Shown: piece by piece, positions 13,846-25,751 of the stretch
How the letters are laid out: each line of letters begins with the position of its first letter
Numbering within the stretch: the first letter of the stretch is position 1
Source: Mesodorylaimus sp. YZB2_4
Taxonomy: Eukaryota > Nematoda > Enoplea > Dorylaimida > Dorylaimidae
Assembly (NCBI GenBank): GCA_030248295.1
Contig: JASANH010000781.1
Span: 806,001-870,000 of the forward strand
Length of the DNA: 64,000 nucleotides
Reading direction: 5' to 3'
The notes under the pieces: model-generated
Told to the model about the DNA's origin: nothing
Seen by the model: only the letters and a program-made list of their open reading frames with translations
The model's database searches: none
Position numbers and translations under genes: made by a program

Positions 13846-16203
13846 ATGGCCTCGAATGGGACGAATACAACGGATTGGATTAATCAAGTAGCATTTCCAC
13901 GAATTCGTTCCATGCTACCACCAGCATTAGCGAATATTTTAAATCGTTCGGATTCGAATCAAATAATTTTAGATCCGCCATCGCATTTTCAAACAATGCG
14001 ATCACGGTTTTTAATTTTTCTTGGTTTCAGCGCTTTATTGATTAGTTTCGTCTGGTTTTCCGTTTGTATGGCACTTTATCCATTGGGTACTGAATATCAA
14101 GTTATGAATTTGATGTACGAATCGCGTTGGTTATTATCCACTATACTTTTTAGTGGATTAGCAGCAATTTTTTTATCAATTTGGAAATTCGAAACATTTT
14201 TTATTTTATGCGGCTTATCAGCAGTTTATAATTGCTCTAGTTGTATAATTGTGGTCGCCGTATATTCGCTCAATTTTTATAAAGCTCGTTATCAAAAATA
14301 TCAAACACCAGTTAATCCGCGTTCAATTAAAGAACCGACAAAAAAGTATTTACAATTATGCGGATGTATGATCGTGGTGGCTTTGATGGCATTATTTATC
14401 GGGTTAGTGATTTTGGGTAAATTAAAACGTTTAGCGCGTATTTATTACGCGCCATTTATTTTACAAAAAACTCAGAAACTTTTCCTCCTTATATCGGCTA
14501 TTATACAAATGCCATTCGTTTGGTTTAGTATTTATGTGGCGAGTCACGTGATTAGTTTACAATTTTCTTATGTCCAACAATATATGATACAAGAATTATT
14601 TTGCGCGTTAATTTTACAATCTTTACTAATTTTTCAAATTTTAAATTCTTATACTGGAAAAACGAATCGATTAAGTTTAAAATTAATATTAGTTTTAAAT
14701 GTTTGTCAAACAATTCAAGAAATATTTTATACCTGGAATTCATATTATATATCTTTATATATTCATTCGAGTAAAGCGAAATTGGCCGTCGGAGCGAGGG
14801 GAGATCAGTTTTTGATGGGTTTAAATTTTCTTGGTCACTCAATCCGTATGTGCTTGGCCTCGTGTACTTGTTACCGTATTATATTATGGCTTGATATGCC
14901 CTTAGTTAATATTCGAATTCACCTTTTCGAATTAAGTTTAGGAATTCGAAGAGTTTTATTAGGTTTATCATTTTGGGCATTATTTTTGGCCGCTACTCAT
15001 TTGGTCATGGATATCTCTTATACAGTAGCTGCTCACATATATCGTACCTTGATCGCTTTTACGGGCATTTCGATATTTTATTTAACTTTAATCGGAATAT
15101 TATTAGCTTTATTTTTGAAAACGAAGCGAATCTTAGTTCTGATCGTCGCATTCGTTTTGAGTCTACTTTTATTCGCGGTTTCAGCGCATGGATTATACAT
15201 ATATTTTGATATATCCTTCAATAATGTCCTGCTGACTCATTTGGAGACACTTGGCAAGGATAAGCGTCTACCGAGTTACATGCACTTTGTTGAAGGGTGC
15301 TTATCACTGGCATCATTCGTGTTATGCATGCTGACGGGATCATTGATATTTCGATTATTACATATCGAATGTCCTCACGATCGACGAGATGGCCGTTTAA
15401 AACGACTTTTACAATTGTTATATTTATTGGGAATCATACAGTTCACATTAACTGTAATTAATTCTATTCTTTTAATGTCGATCAAAGATGAGCCAAGAGT
15501 TTTTCAATCAATGTTAGCTTACGGTGTTTTGGATACTTTATCGACATTGATTTTATCTTTGACGCAAATTTATGTGACTCGCCCATCAAATAGTCACATA
15601 AATTATGGATTGACGGCTTTATTATTTTTCTTGATTTGCGAAACTTTAACCACATATAATTATTTATCAACAAAAACAGCTTATGTTCAACTTTTAATTG
15701 TTTTCAATCGAATGTTTTCGAGTAGAGCTCTTTCGAAAAATCGATTAGCTAATTTGTTTCCAACTGAGGAAGTGGCATTGATGATTAGCAGTCATGGAAT
15801 ACAATTAATCCAATGGCTCATAGTGATTGTTAGTTTATGCTTGACCGGCATGACTTTGGAAATTTTATACAAAGATGAATTCGATAATTCTATTCCCGTT
15901 TCGGCAACCGAAGCATCGCGTGCGACCAGTGTGGTCAGTATTTCATCAAATGCTTCGGTTTTATTGGGCAGAGAAGAATTGAATCGAGTTGAAAAACAAG
16001 AAACTCCGAACGAAGCTGGTGAGAAAGGTCAAAGCTCGTATGATAATCCCGGTTACCGTAATAGTGAGAAAAAAAAGAAAGCAAAAAAGATGGATGATGC
16101 TGCCCTTTTAGAAAGTGGCCAGAGCACGAGCGGAACGACGGACACTGGCACGAATGATCCTTTGATTCAAAATGAATCAAATAAGAAAGCGGATGGAAAT
16201 TAA
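13846..16203 (+). CDS. Intronless 785-residue multi-pass membrane protein, about 16 spans, unrecognised
   Basis: One uninterrupted frame. I count about 16 hydrophobic spans, at residues near 55-79, 95-113, 116-142, 168-191, 211-236, 249-267, 276-298, 322-348, 369-391, 401-424, 429-452, 482-505, 520-544, 558-577, 587-606 and 652-675. They fall into four consecutive groups of four, each 140-160 residues long: a first span with aromatic residues, a short loop, two close spans, then a longer polar loop and a fourth span. This suggests fourfold duplication of a tetraspan unit (inference). There is no signal peptide. The tail of about 110 residues is cytosolic in character: Ser/Thr-rich, with an NPGY motif at 734-737, a run of lysines and a late DPLIQ. 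AATAAA lies at 16228-16233. Codon use is AT-rich, like the STIMATE gene. I do not recognise the family; transporter or scaffold roles are both open. Confidence 0.85.
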   Translation: MASNGTNTTDWINQVAFPRIRSMLPPALANILNRSDSNQIILDPPSHFQTMRSRFLIFLGFSALLISFVWFSVCMALYPLGTEYQVMNLMYESRWLLSTILFSGLAAIFLSIWKFETFFILCGLSAVYNCSSCIIVVAVYSLNFYKARYQKYQTPVNPRSIKEPTKKYLQLCGCMIVVALMALFIGLVILGKLKRLARIYYAPFILQKTQKLFLLISAIIQMPFVWFSIYVASHVISLQFSYVQQYMIQELFCALILQSLLIFQILNSYTGKTNRLSLKLILVLNVCQTIQEIFYTWNSYYISLYIHSSKAKLAVGARGDQFLMGLNFLGHSIRMCLASCTCYRIILWLDMPLVNIRIHLFELSLGIRRVLLGLSFWALFLAATHLVMDISYTVAAHIYRTLIAFTGISIFYLTLIGILLALFLKTKRILVLIVAFVLSLLLFAVSAHGLYIYFDISFNNVLLTHLETLGKDKRLPSYMHFVEGCLSLASFVLCMLTGSLIFRLLHIECPHDRRDGRLKRLLQLLYLLGIIQFTLTVINSILLMSIKDEPRVFQSMLAYGVLDTLSTLILSLTQIYVTRPSNSHINYGLTALLFFLICETLTTYNYLSTKTAYVQLLIVFNRMFSSRALSKNRLANLFPTEEVALMISSHGIQLIQWLIVIVSLCLTGMTLEILYKDEFDNSIPVSATEASRATSVVSISSNASVLLGREELNRVEKQETPNEAGEKGQSSYDNPGYRNSEKKKKAKKMDDAALLESGQSTSGTTDTGTNDPLIQNESNKKADGN

Positions 16204-18617
16204 AGAAGATTGAAAATAAGGCCCGATAATAAATTTGGTCACGCGCGTTCTTCTTGCCCTTTTCGAAGAATTCTTGCCCATAAGTGATAAGTTTCAAGTT
16301 ATAATTGGTTTTCGTCGATATGATTGAATTGTGTCGTTTTAGTCCCGTGATGAGTCGGAAAAATTGAATTTGATGTTATTTATGCTGTGCTTCTGTACAT
16401 ACCATATCGGCAGTAACAAGCTAGCAGACAAAAACAAGGTTCAGAAAAAAAAATGATTTTCTTTGATTTTTTCACGTTTCTAGACAAAAATTCGATTTTC
16501 CCCTGGTTTTTTAAGCCAGCACTACTAAACCAGGTCCACTGACCACAAAAATGCGGAAATGACAGGATCCAACATTTGAAACATCAAAGTGCGATTTTTT
16601 AGTTCTTGTTTATTTTTTCATGTTGTCCAGCCTGTATGAACCTGATGCTGTGACACTGGTATCTTGTCAACAGCAGTCATGGCTACAGTGCGAGGAGTTA
16701 CCATATCTGCCTCCTCATCTTCAGGCGGCAGGTGGACCCACTGGGAAGCGAAGGGAAAGGACTAAAATTTATATTTTTCGCTTAGTCGATTATCCAAACC
16801 TAAACCCGACATCAGGAGTAAGGGCCTAATTAATGTAGGGTGCAAAAACACCTGTCTCGAAGTGCAATATTCAGCCTTCGCCAGTTTTGCGCAATTTTTC
16901 TCAAAATTTTCAACGACAACGTAGGCTCATGTCAGCGATAATTTTGTAGAGAGAAGCGTGCTCCATCGACTGGCTATCTTTGTTCTGGATTGATTTCTTC
17001 AATTTTTTATTTTGCATCTAAAAATGCACAAAAAATTTTTGAGTTAAGCAAAAAAATGCAAAAGTAAGCCTTGAAACTATACAGCATGGTTTCTTGATAG
17101 AGCACAGTTGTCTCCACAAAGTGGTCACTGATATCGATTAAGGTTATTGCTACAGCTTTGGGGAAAATCGCCCGAAAAGGCGATTCTACTTTCAGACGCT
17201 ACAGGGAAACCACCGACCACCACCGACCATAATTAGCTCCTAAGTTGCTTCTAAAGCTACTCTAATGCAGAAGTCATGGTTAGAGATTTGTATTTAACTT
17301 CATACTCTATCCTGGGTTTTTTGAAACTCAGACCGATCCCTCACCCCCTTACCACTTACCCCTAAAATTACTCGTACAATTAGCTAAACTGGCACTCTAC
17401 CTACTGCACAGCAGTGCGGGAGTTGGGGTGTGGGTGTGTGGGCGTACAGTATTTACCGTAAAGTAACTTTAACGGTTTAACCATAAAGTTCGTAGCCTGA
17501 GCACCTTCCGCATGAGCTGCAGAAGTGAAATTTGTACTTTACACTGCCACACATCTCACCCCCGCAAAAAATCACGCTATCCATTCGCGGGCTCTTGAAA
17601 TATGGTCATCAATGCGGAAGTGAGTCAGTGAAATTAGAAATTTGACAAATTTTGCGCATCGGTCTGTCATCAAGTTTTCAACAGAAAAGGCTTGAGGCCC
17701 ACAGAAATTTACGACTAAATGGTCAAATTGTGTGGCGATGATCACCTGAATCGCCGACAGCGAAAAAGTCAAGTCTTGCTTTGAAGATGACCCGAGATCG
17801 TAAGGTGCCGTGCATGCTTCGGTCCCGTGACGATTCCCCCCACTGTGTCGTTTGCCCCACCTCGTCTGGTGGGGGAATCGACTCACTGAGACATGCGACG
17901 TTTACCCGACTGTGACGACTCCCCCACCGTGTCGTTTCCCCCACCATCATTTTCTCCTGATATGAAGGTAGGTCGACTTGGGTCGCAAAAAGCAGCACGT
18001 GTGTGATAGAATGTGTGTGGCAGGATGATAGGCTTGGCTTGTAGAGTGAGGGGCAGTGTAAAGTACAAGTTTGCTGCTGCAGCTCAACGTGCAAGGTATT
18101 CAGGCTGCAAACTTTTTGCACTTCGAACTTATTGCAGACTCCCAACTTGCGCTGCCAATACGAATGTAAGTAAGACCAGACCAGGTTTTCTGTGCCAACG
18201 AAGACATGTTTCAAATCCAGATGTACGGATAGAACTACCTCACTGTGAATCCGGAAAAAAACAGAAGACATAAATTCAGGCAGTGGAACTTGGGTGAATT
18301 CACCAGTATGACAGCTGCAGATTTTGGCAAAGTAGTTTTCTCATTCGCGATACATTAGGCTCGTTTTCTTTGTCCTTGAATTAGGCGAGCGCGGTCCAAG
18401 GAGCAAACGTGAAGCAAGCATTTTAGGCCCTATCACAACATGGCCTCTAGAGCATGGCAGTCGAACGATGATTCAACAAAATCGCGGAGTATTTGAGGCA
18501 TATTTTATGTCTTCCAGGACAAGACAAAGCTTTGCTTGTTACACTCGTCATATCACACACTGCACGCAGACCCTGGTCGCGCAGCGAGCGGGGTGTGAGC
18601 AGTGCGCGCGCCGCTGA

Positions 18618-18791
18618 TCGGGGTCGTGGCCTAGCGGGTTAAGGCGTCCGCCTCTCACGCTGGGTGCGCACTTATCGTTAGAGGGGAGGGTTCGACTCCC
18701 GCCTCGGTACAAAATGATTGGCAAATATGTGTTTCTTAGCCCTCGAGTGCGCTTTATAGTGCTTGGCTACGGATAAAGTATGACATGACAA
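18618..18791 (+). repeat. tRNA-derived SINE, family A, complete copy
   Basis: The head starts GGGTCGTGGCCTAGCGGG (A-box) and carries GGTTCGACTCCC (B-box) at about 18690. The tail reads through TAGCCCTCGAGTGCGC and ends TATGACATGACA. It is the most complete copy in the window and serves as the reference for the copies at 4651, 34504 and 63060. Confidence 0.85.
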
Positions 18792-21413
18792 GCTTACGGG
18801 TTTGGTACAAACTTGCTAAAAAATTGTCGATTCGTGCTGGCTGACTGCTGGACCCAGATCGACAAAGGACCAAGTAGGGGACTTCCTCATGCAACAGCCA
18901 TGACGAGAATCATGCGTCAGTTGTGTCGTCCATCCCACTGTCAAAACCGAATGACACAAACCTCCAACCTTGAGCCATGAATCGAAGCTGTCGCTGGTGG
19001 ATTTCTGATAGACTGATGGCAGGTGCTGATGTGCTCATGACAGGTCAGTGATAGTAGGACGCCAGAACAGCAGTAGGAACTCTACCTTTGTTATGTATCA
19101 GATCAGAGCGAAATACAGTAGTGCGCAGAGTCATGGAAAAACTCGAACTGAATTGACAGCACTTGACTGGTCGATATTTGATGATTCAGGAAAAAAGAAG
19201 TACTATACGATATTGCTAAGATAGCCTACACTTTTCGTCGGTTTCTGATATTTTTGCATTCGATTTTCGCCTTGATTTTTGATGATGCCATGCCAAGCTT
19301 GTTGAAATCCTCTACATGTATGACTTTTTTCACGCCCAACCGTATTTGTTGATTTGTTTCTTCGTAATGTTTTTCTCAGAGCTTTTCCTTTTTTATAAAT
19401 TCATACTGCGCTCTTGCTATCAAATCACTGTAAGCACTTGTTGTGGCGTTTTAGTGGGTACTGGTCGATCCCGTAAGACAATACCCTGTCGCCGCCAGGA
19501 GGCCAGATCACACTGCTGTGGCGTGACCTGGAATGACAAACATGGTCGTGGCAGTGACAGGAATAATATCGTCCGATAATTAAGCGACTGCTACGTGACA
19601 AGCATGGCCGACTATGTTCACGGGGAAACAAAACTTCGATTGCCCTCTTCGATGCATTTGAGAGACCCGCAAAAATTAAAATGCTTCAAGCTGGTTGCCT
19701 GAAGACAAAAATGCAATATATTTCTGCAATTCTGCAAACCATTCCGGCACCTATCAGCCTTTTTCTCCCGTGTACATTATGCTCATAGCCGCAGGTGTCT
19801 AGGAATTTGAGCTAAAAAAATATATGTCGCCCTTATAACATATGGAAGAGAATAGTCAAATTGGCCTCAGGCGTGGGACAATGAAATTTTTCGCGTTTCG
19901 AGTTTCAGACAGAAACTAGAGTTTTTCAGGCTCTACCCTACTGCAATTTTCTTTGCGAGTCCTCTTTGTCCGCCTGCGTCTTGATTTCATGCAAAGTTGA
20001 CAACTGATCGTGAGTACGACTTTGCCTGCCTACACACAAGAGATCGTGTTCCCATTTGCCCACATGGCCCATTAAGGTCAACTGGGGACTTTCTGAAACT
20101 GGAGCATGCAAACATTTGTTAATGACCAATTTAGTCAAGCTAATTAGTAGTAGGGGTATTCTTAGCTGCACGTTCGAACCCTCCGATTATAGAATTTACT
20201 GCTGGTGTGCAATGCATAAAACAGAATGAAAGATTGCATACATTTTCTGTTTCTTAATGCTCGCCGCAACGCTTCACTCCAAAACCGACCTCGCTTCCGT
20301 TCGTGATCAAATTACTGGGCAATTGGACATTGCTGCCCTGAGCTAAACTTCGATCTCGATGCGTGCCTCGGCTCAATCAGGAGGGAATGAGGGCGTTTGT
20401 TTGGAAAGAGGGAAGTTGATCAGTTTCTGAGCCATGAACAAAATGTCCCCGATGACGAAACCCAAGCTTATTAACCTTTCCTGAGAAGAAAAAACTTGAA
20501 TTCATAGAATATCGTACATAAGTGTGAGGGTCGGTGGGGAGTGTAGGTGGCGGGTGCGAGCGCTGACTCTTCCTGGCAGGAGTATTGATTAGTTTCTTAG
20601 AGTGCTCCTTTCCGAATCTGATGTCGCCAGTTAACGAAGAGCGAATAGGAGCCTAGAGGATAGGATGGAGTCGTAAAATTTTATGCATTATTGCATTTTA
20701 GCTTGCCATCCGTCCTCCCACGGCACTAGGCCCATAAATACGAGTACAAGGGGCTTAAAAAGGAAAAGAGAAATTACTTTTTTCAAACCAAAGTCCCCAG
20801 CAATTCGATCGAGCACAGTATTGAAAACTGAAAAGGCTAAAGCTGATGAGGCAATTTCTTCGCCACACCAAGATTAAAGTAAGATCACGGCGCCTCCGTC
20901 CTCTCTCCTTCGCCTTAGGCCTTGTGTTAGAAGATTACAAATCTTTCCAAGTAGCTTATATGGCACGACTTGGCAGCTGCCTAGGCGTGTCGACCATGCG
21001 CGCTATCTCGTTTCCCATATTTGCGCTTTATTTGGGTTAGATGCGCATTAAGCAAAGCATGGCGCGGACTCTGTGCAATGCAACAATTGACGTCATTCGA
21101 GTATGACTAAGATCAGATTCTGGCCGATTGGACTTCACCTTCTTTTCTTATTGTAGGATTTGAAAAGTGTGTGTTAGGGTGACTCTAGAGCAGCGAGCCA
21201 TTCTGCCCGAGGTCCAAGTTAGGAGGCGTGACCTATTATCGTCTCAACATCGCATCACGTACAATTATATCAACTTTTCCCTCGGCTAGTAGGCGGTTAA
21301 TAAAAGAGACTTCCGCGTAATTTGCTTCGCCCGTCACCGACCCCCAAGACAATCGAGCCTTCGTTTTTCATTCCGGCGGCTCATAGCTCAGACGGATCTA
21401 TCGTCTCGTCGCC

Positions 21414-21422
21414 CATAAAAGG
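21414..21422 (+). promoter_or_regulatory. TATA-like element of the Ly6-like gene
   Basis: CATAAAAGG lies 78 bases upstream of the ATG at 21500 in otherwise GC-richer sequence. The spacing is compatible with a core promoter and a short 5' UTR. No other promoter motif was recognised. Confidence 0.4.
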
Positions 21423-21499
21423 CAAGCCCGCTCCTCGTAGATACGGATAAACGACGCAGACGGCGGTGACCGCGTAGCGTCTTACCCTAAGCACCGACA

Positions 21500-23018
21500 A
21501 TGAATTGCTTGGCCATTTTTATGATCGCATTTGTGGCTGTATGGACGAGCGGAGTGAACGCACTTTGGTGCTACGAATCTGACCCGGATACGGTAAGTGG
21601 CACCAGCTTATCTCCACCTGAATGGCACGCCTGAAATTTATTCAAAATTCTTCTATTCTACCCATTTCACTGAGGCTAAGCTGCTTGGCACTTGTCCAAG
21701 TCTCAATCAATCGAGGCAGACGAGACTTCCAAAGCCACAACTGAAGTTATTACCCATTACAGCTAGCGTCAGGCCTGCAAGACCCAACTTTTTGTTTTTT
21801 AAATTTTTTGTGGGGCGAAGCCCGTTTTGCCTATAGCCGGCCAGCACTCAAACTTTATAAGCAAGGCTGTGCGGGGACCGGCACACACAGCAGCTTCCCT
21901 CTACGTGTCTCCACCAGGAGCACCTCCACGCGAGGGCATCCTGGACAAGACACCGACTTCCTCGGACGATGGCGGGCGGGTTTTTAACCCTGTAGGTGCT
22001 CGACAGCCCAGACTGTCTACTCGTTTTGCTTCCGTCACTCCACTCGGAGCACCTCAGCGGTACCGGGTGAGTCACCCACGGCCTGGCGTGCAAGGTCAGC
22101 GAGGCTTTATGGTTCGCAAACCGACCTCCATCACCGGGGATTGAACCCGGGACGAGTCCAGCCTCGCTCCCTAGCAATACGGAGAGACGAATGCCGAACC
22201 GCTGCACCACCGTGGTCGCCGCAAGACCCAACTTACAGAGGACCCCGCACTACCCTCGGGGGCTGACCCCCTACTGACCCAGGGGCCCTGTCTGGCCTTA
22301 CACTCCCACATAGTCTGATCTCTGATGTGCACCTGCCACTGCCTTTTCGAGCGATACGTTGGCACTGTTTGAGCAGACAGATAATTGACTGGGCTGTGTA
22401 GGAGGGCTCGGTGTCGCACCCTTCGATGTTGGGTACCTGTCTACGGAGGCTATTCTTGGCCTAGGCAATATCATTAGGGCACAAGAAATAACAGCAACCA
22501 ATTTCCAGCCGCTTCAATTAATTCGCTGCCCCTTTTGCTATTAGATTCCCTCAATACTGACTTACTGTACCAAGACGACTGCAGACCTCGACAGCAGCTG
22601 TGTACACTAGGCCTTTCTTTTTCACAACTAGGGTCGCTTGCGAGCGAGGAATTGTCCGCAATGTTCATTTTGCGTGATCGCATCGACTGGTTTGGGCCAA
22701 TCGAGTTCGACCGTGTTCGGATTAGGTAACGATGCCGAAGACCTTAGCGTATACGCACCCATATTCGAACAAGGACGCGATACGAACTGGGCCTACAAAG
22801 TGATGAGTACATGCGTTTTAGAGGTAAATATTGATTTTTTCGTGATTTTTTTGTCCTGATTTTTCTTTTTTCAGCGCTACGTCATAGGATTCAAAGAATA
22901 TTTCTTTCGCTGTTTTTGTAACAGCGATTTTTGTAACAAGGCTGAAGATATTGCCACATTTTTATCAAATACGGTCAACAGGGACACGTTGGTGGACGAT
23001 GCGAGAGTAAATGAGTGA
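21500..23018 (+). CDS. Secreted Ly6/uPAR-like (three-finger) protein, 3 exons, 142 residues
   Basis: Exons are 21500-21592, 22632-22823 and 22875-23018; every junction is phase 0 with GT/AG. The N-terminus MNCLAIFMIAFVAVWTSGVNA is a signal peptide. The mature chain opens LWCYES and ends its core with CFCNSDFCN, the LxCY start and CxCxxxxCN finish typical of Ly6/uPAR three-finger domains; about eight Cys lie in the mature part. Such proteins are extracellular, often GPI-anchored modulators of receptors or channels. No hydrophobic GPI tail is visible, so this form looks soluble. A 36-base GTAAAT...CATAG segment at the stop could extend the protein, but it is shorter than any confirmed intron here (50 bases or more). 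ATTAAA at 23079-23084 is a possible poly(A) signal. Intron 1 carries a family C SINE. Confidence 0.7.
21815..22227 (-). repeat. tRNA-headed SINE, family C, in intron 1 of the Ly6-like gene
   Basis: On the minus strand the head reads GACCACGGTGGTGCAGCGG (A-box) and CCGGGTTCAATCCCCGG (B-box). It is followed by a body of about 300 bases that ends at TATAGGCAAAACGGGC. The same body is found at 31385-31690 and 33955-34265, and, joined to another head, at 54000-54380. The T-arm-like stem still pairs. Confidence 0.8.
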
Positions 23019-25751
23019 TTTTGTCAATGCTGTTTTGCATAGGCTACGAGGGCTGGCGGAGGTGTGTACCCGTGCATTATTAAACAATCCAGCCTGCGGT
23101 TGTGTCTGACAAAATATACGCTTCTGGTGATTGGAATTGGACCAAATTGGAAAATAGATGCACTGCATCCCAAAATGCGCTTAGGCCGTTAGCGAAGGCG
23201 GCAAAATGCCAAAGGAAAGATGCATTTTATCCAACATGCCCCACAAAGTTTACAGAAAGACAAATATTCGCACGTTCTTCACAGCAGAAATGATTTACCT
23301 ACTAGCGGGGCCTGCATATCCTTTCTTGTGGGTGTGTCCCATCGCCCTCGAGTGCACGTAAGCGTTTTGGTGATGTGGTAAGCATGAACATGAAAAATCG
23401 AAATTCGAGACATATCAACCTGCTGTTGCCCCACTCACCATCAATGTTTAGACACCTAATTGCAGGCATTTATTCAAATTAGTCTAAGCAAAACGTCGAA
23501 ACACAACAAGTCTGTCAACACCTTTTGCATAGAACATATCTGCTAAGCAGCTCATCACCCCAATTCAGGTTCAAGAAAGATGGCAGTCAATTTTTGTGGC
23601 CGTGCATTAAAAATGGTTAAGAAAGGGTTCTTGTCTCGATCAAAACATGGATAACATGCGTGTAGGAGAGTGTATTTTGTGCAGATGTACTGTTAGTATC
23701 TTCGTCAAACAGTGTACAGAGAGCGAAGGAGCATGAGCATGCGTACATAGAGGTAAGAGATATAGGCAGCTTAATTCAATGTTCTATTGACGCACATGGC
23801 AGTTATTAGTGTTGAAAGCTGTTTTTAATCAAAATATAAAAGATCTAACTGGCCATTTACGTACATCAAAATGTAATAGGAGCCGAGCTTCGAAAAGTTC
23901 GTTTGGCAGGTCACTCTTTTACAGCATCAATAGGGACTTTATCTCAAAGTTCGGCACTTTTTCAGTTTTATGTTTTGTTTTCGAAATGTTAAAGCAATAA
24001 AAACAACTTCACTGAGGGCATGACGAAGGTTGTCTTCCTGAGATTGTGCTAAGTTCAGTTCGTAGACGGCATGCTTTTACATTTGACGCACTAGGACAGA
24101 AAAATGGAAAAAGCTTGCTTATGTCAAAGCATGGAAAAGCAGCGAGAAAAACAGACATTACCGCGCAGAGAAAAAATACAATCAAACCTAAATCAAAACG
24201 GTTTATAGTGATTCAAAAAATCTGTCAGTCTTCAGGTCCAAATGGAAAAACTTACAGTTAGACGAGGGCGTTTTAATAAAATAGTCTTTCTTGAAGCCTA
24301 AAATAGTATGACAGACCGCGAAAAAACTTAGGCCTCATCGTTCGTCACTGAATCGAATCGTTTTTCCAATTTAGTCGACTCAATCTTAATCAAGGCATGA
24401 AATATGGGAAAAAGCTTGTTAGAGAGCTAGCCCTGGCGATGTAATCGGGCTTCGTGCATATAGCGCCATCAGAAAAGTAGCTGGGAGACACGGGATTCGA
24501 TCCTCGCTAGGGTCAACCCTTTTACATGATATGCAATATGTGTAAAAGCGCCAAAAACAATTATTTAAATGGTGCACAGAAAATCCATTCAACGGAATAT
24601 GGTATCATCTATCTTGTGATCGAGTCATCATCTACCGAATATGACCCCCACTTCGATGTTCAGAAATGACCCCAAGACCAGACTTCTCTCAAGTTCCTGC
24701 TGCCCCAGTCACTGCAGGAATGCGTCTGTTGGTACGAGTGCACTGCTTGTAGGTGACGTGAAGTTTCATTTCTATACTTGATCTAAAAAGGTTATAGAGA
24801 AGCCCTTCCAGAATAAACCCCGGACCATGGAATTTGAAGGGGCTTCAATGAAGACAGATCAATAGGCGATGGAAGGTTTCATAATTTTAACACGATTTTC
24901 GCATGCTCACAGTTACGATTCCACCAGCATCAGACACCAGCATCGTAAACCCTTTGTCACGCCGAGAGCTGCAGGATTTCGATGATCGAACCCGAGGGAC
25001 TTGAAGTAACGTTACTTGTCTTGATGATATTTCCTGTCGTTTGCTTTCAGTGAATGCAAACGGACTATGCAGCATAAGAAATTGAATAAAAAGAGGCTCC
25101 GTATCCCTATGCAAGCAAAAAAACAAAATGCCAGCTTTGAGCAGGATTCGAACTTTCGCTTCCTCTGTCATGGGCTGGTCGCACTTATCAGCGTCGGAAG
25201 TCTTGATGGCACGTTGTACCTATAATGCCGGAGGTGCAGGCTCGAATCCTAATAGAGCTCAGTTTCTTTGCGATCTTAACACAAATAGGTTTACAGACCC
25301 GGGACTTTTAAATTAGGAGTCCAGATGTGCCTTACAGTATAAAAAAGGGGTATTCGTCGAATAATTCCCGCGAAATTTATAATTTCAAATGAATCAGAGG
25401 CGAGAAAATTATTCGAGGGCAATTGTTTAGGGAAATTGCGGAACACATTTGGCATTGACGCTCTCCTAAACAACGTTTCCCCAAAATCGGTGGATAGAAT
25501 TCACTCAATCATCTTAAGTGCACTCTCGTATGCGTCTAAAACATGTGAACATGGTAGAGTGACATGTGAAGTGCGGGCCTTGCCCCTGATCTGCAGTAGC
25601 ATGCTCAGGGAGTATCGTCTTTACACTGCCTCTACTACTGTGTAAGCAGCGTCAACTACAGCAGTTTTTATTCTCTGTTCTCTTGTGAAATCAGCCGGTC
25701 GCGTTTTTCGCAGCTTATTGGCAAATCCTCTGCGGTCTCGAAGCATTGATC
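23019..25751. other. Intergenic region, 2.7 kb
   Basis: No coding region was supported. A family B SINE tail without its head lies at about 23290-23396. Two degenerate tRNA-like segments occur near 24430-24520 and 25125-25260, each with a TTCGA-type B-box (GGATTCGATCC and GGCTCGAATCC). The rest is unique-looking, AT-rich sequence. Confidence 0.55.

Larger units (their letters stand above)
16204..21499. other. Intergenic region, 5.3 kb, with SINE and repeats
   Basis: No gene could be supported. It holds a dispersed repeat at about 16875-17040 that resembles 40125-40275. It also holds a short tandem/inverted motif cluster (17826-17945) and a complete family A SINE (18618-18791). A TATA-like CATAAAAGG at 21414 belongs to the following gene. 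Open frames here are short, and several overlap the repeat cluster at 17.8-18.3 kb. Confidence 0.6.

Noticed and set aside
18618-18720. Functional tRNA gene
   Set aside because: A- and B-boxes are present but the arms do not pair, and the same head recurs with a SINE tail at several sites.
23007-23189. Extra last exon of the Ly6-like gene via a 36-base GTAAAT...CATAG intron
   Set aside because: All confirmed introns here are 50 bases or longer, and the added residues look unlike a GPI signal or any Ly6 tail.
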